From: Tritrichomonas foetus
Lineage: Eukaryota > Parabasalia > Tritrichomonadida > Tritrichomonadidae
DNA: 64,000 bases
Direction: 5' to 3'
NCBI GenBank assembly: GCA_001839685.1
Contig: MLAK01000303.1
Coordinates: 8,632 to 72,631, forward strand
The number at the start of each line of letters is the position of its first letter. Position 1 is the first letter of the stretch. Position numbers and translations under genes: made by a program. The notes under the pieces were generated by a model. The model made no database searches, had not been told where the DNA came from, and worked only from the letters and a program-made list of their open reading frames with translations. Shown here piece by piece: positions 63,389-64,000 of the stretch.

Positions 63389-64000
63389 TTAGTCAATATC
63401 ATCATTATCTCTTTCATTATTATTATTTTCAGATGACTTTACATAATTAGCTTGAGTGAAAAACGTTTCGTCATCATCTGCTTTAATTACTGTTGATTTG
63501 ACATGATCATTTTTCATTTCAGATTTTCCATTATCGTCATCATCATTATCATTATCATTATTGTTTTTATTTGGGTCATCTTTGTTGTTATCGTTAACTT
63601 CATGTGAAATTCTCTTGAATTTTTCTTTCAATAATCTTGGTTTTTGTTCATCGTCTGAAGAAAGTAGTTCTGGGTAATCTTCGATATTCTTTCCACTACT
63701 TAAAACAGCGTCTCTTTTCATTCTCCTGAAATCTCTCATGTTTTCTTTTCTGTCACTTTCTTTTTCATCATTAATTTTATATCTTTCTTGTATTTCTGCC
63801 TCTTTGCCTCCGATTTTCCAAGCTGCAGCAAGTCTTCTATCGTTTTGGCTGACTGGAGCATCATCCAGAAACACAAGTTCAGGAAGTGCATTAATTATTC
63901 TTCTTCTGTAGTTTTGCATCATCCTGATAAATGGATTTCCTTCCATTCTCAAAACCTTCAAATTTTTTAATTGCTCAAAAAAGGCGATTATATCGTCTGC
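63389..64000 (-). CDS. LRRC50/DNAAF1-like leucine-rich protein, C-terminal part
   Basis: The frame is open to the window edge, so the start lies outside. The visible 203 residues begin with the last leucine-rich repeats (LKNLKVLRMEGNP) and the LRR cap: F-I-R, then YRRRIINALPELVFLDDAPV and RRLAAAWKIGG. The cap motif YRxxxIxxLPxLxxLDDxPV followed by xRxxAxAWxxGG is characteristic of LRRC50/DNAAF1 (ODA7), the cytoplasmic factor that assembles axonemal dynein arms. The C-terminal 130 residues are charged and Asp/Asn-rich (DDDD and NNDND runs) and probably disordered. Together with the dynein light chain and the SPEF2-like gene it fits an organism with motile flagella. Confidence 0.8.
   Translation of the reverse strand, partial: ADDIIAFFEQLKNLKVLRMEGNPFIRMMQNYRRRIINALPELVFLDDAPVSQNDRRLAAAWKIGGKEAEIQERYKINDEKESDRKENMRDFRRMKRDAVLSSGKNIEDYPELLSSDDEQKPRLLKEKFKRISHEVNDNNKDDPNKNNNDNDNDDDDNGKSEMKNDHVKSTVIKADDDETFFTQANYVKSSENNNNERDNDDID

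Overview
The window looks like nuclear DNA of a trichomonad (Parabasalia), probably a Tritrichomonas-like species; the species itself is inferred. The base composition is strongly AT-rich, genes are mostly uninterrupted and lie on both strands, and all three stop codons are used. The one intron I can support has the trichomonad signature: GTATGT at the 5' end and CTAACACACAG at the 3' end. Several genes carry a TCAYTW initiator-like element shortly before the ATG. The families present (BTB plus F5/8-type C, Sel1, WD40, many kinases, a LacZ-type beta-galactosidase, mariner elements) also fit.

Layout. 0-6 kb: the end of a Sel1-repeat gene, a pecanex homologue and a coiled-coil gene. 6-21 kb: a secreted-type beta-galactosidase, a calreticulin, a Yak1/DYRK-type kinase with an intron, a WD40 protein, a BTB-F5/8 protein cut by an in-frame stop, a CAMK-like kinase with a homopolymer frameshift, and a BTB-BACK protein. 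21.6-29.8 kb: a repeat-rich transposon graveyard with a decayed pogo-type transposase, an assembly gap beside an 18-bp minisatellite, unassigned remnants, a mariner element broken by in-frame stops, and a nearly complete TA-flanked DDE transposon with 50-bp terminal inverted repeats. That transposon sits inside a repeat whose uninterrupted copy is at about 6.25 kb.

30-48 kb: an axonemal-type dynein light chain, a membrane-bound hybrid histidine kinase, two small unknown genes, a possible KNL1/Spc105-like protein, a Rho-family GTPase with an altered G3 box, a tail-anchored UBE2J/Ubc6-type E2, ribosomal protein P1, and a large adenylate-kinase-domain protein resembling SPEF2/CPC1. 48-64 kb: a 2574-residue HECT ligase, an ankyrin-RING protein, a DEAH helicase fused to an RBR ubiquitin-ligase module, and the 3' part of an LRRC50/DNAAF1-like gene.

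There are no operons. Functional themes recur by family only: ubiquitin conjugation (E2, HECT, RING, RBR), ER quality control (calreticulin, UBE2J) and flagellar biology (dynein light chain, SPEF2-like, LRRC50-like). The most notable observations are the hybrid histidine kinase, the DEAH-RBR fusion, the filled/empty transposon site pair, the intron-bearing kinase with no upstream in-frame ATG, and three genes broken by a single lesion. No search or structure prediction was run; assignments rest on motifs recognised by eye.
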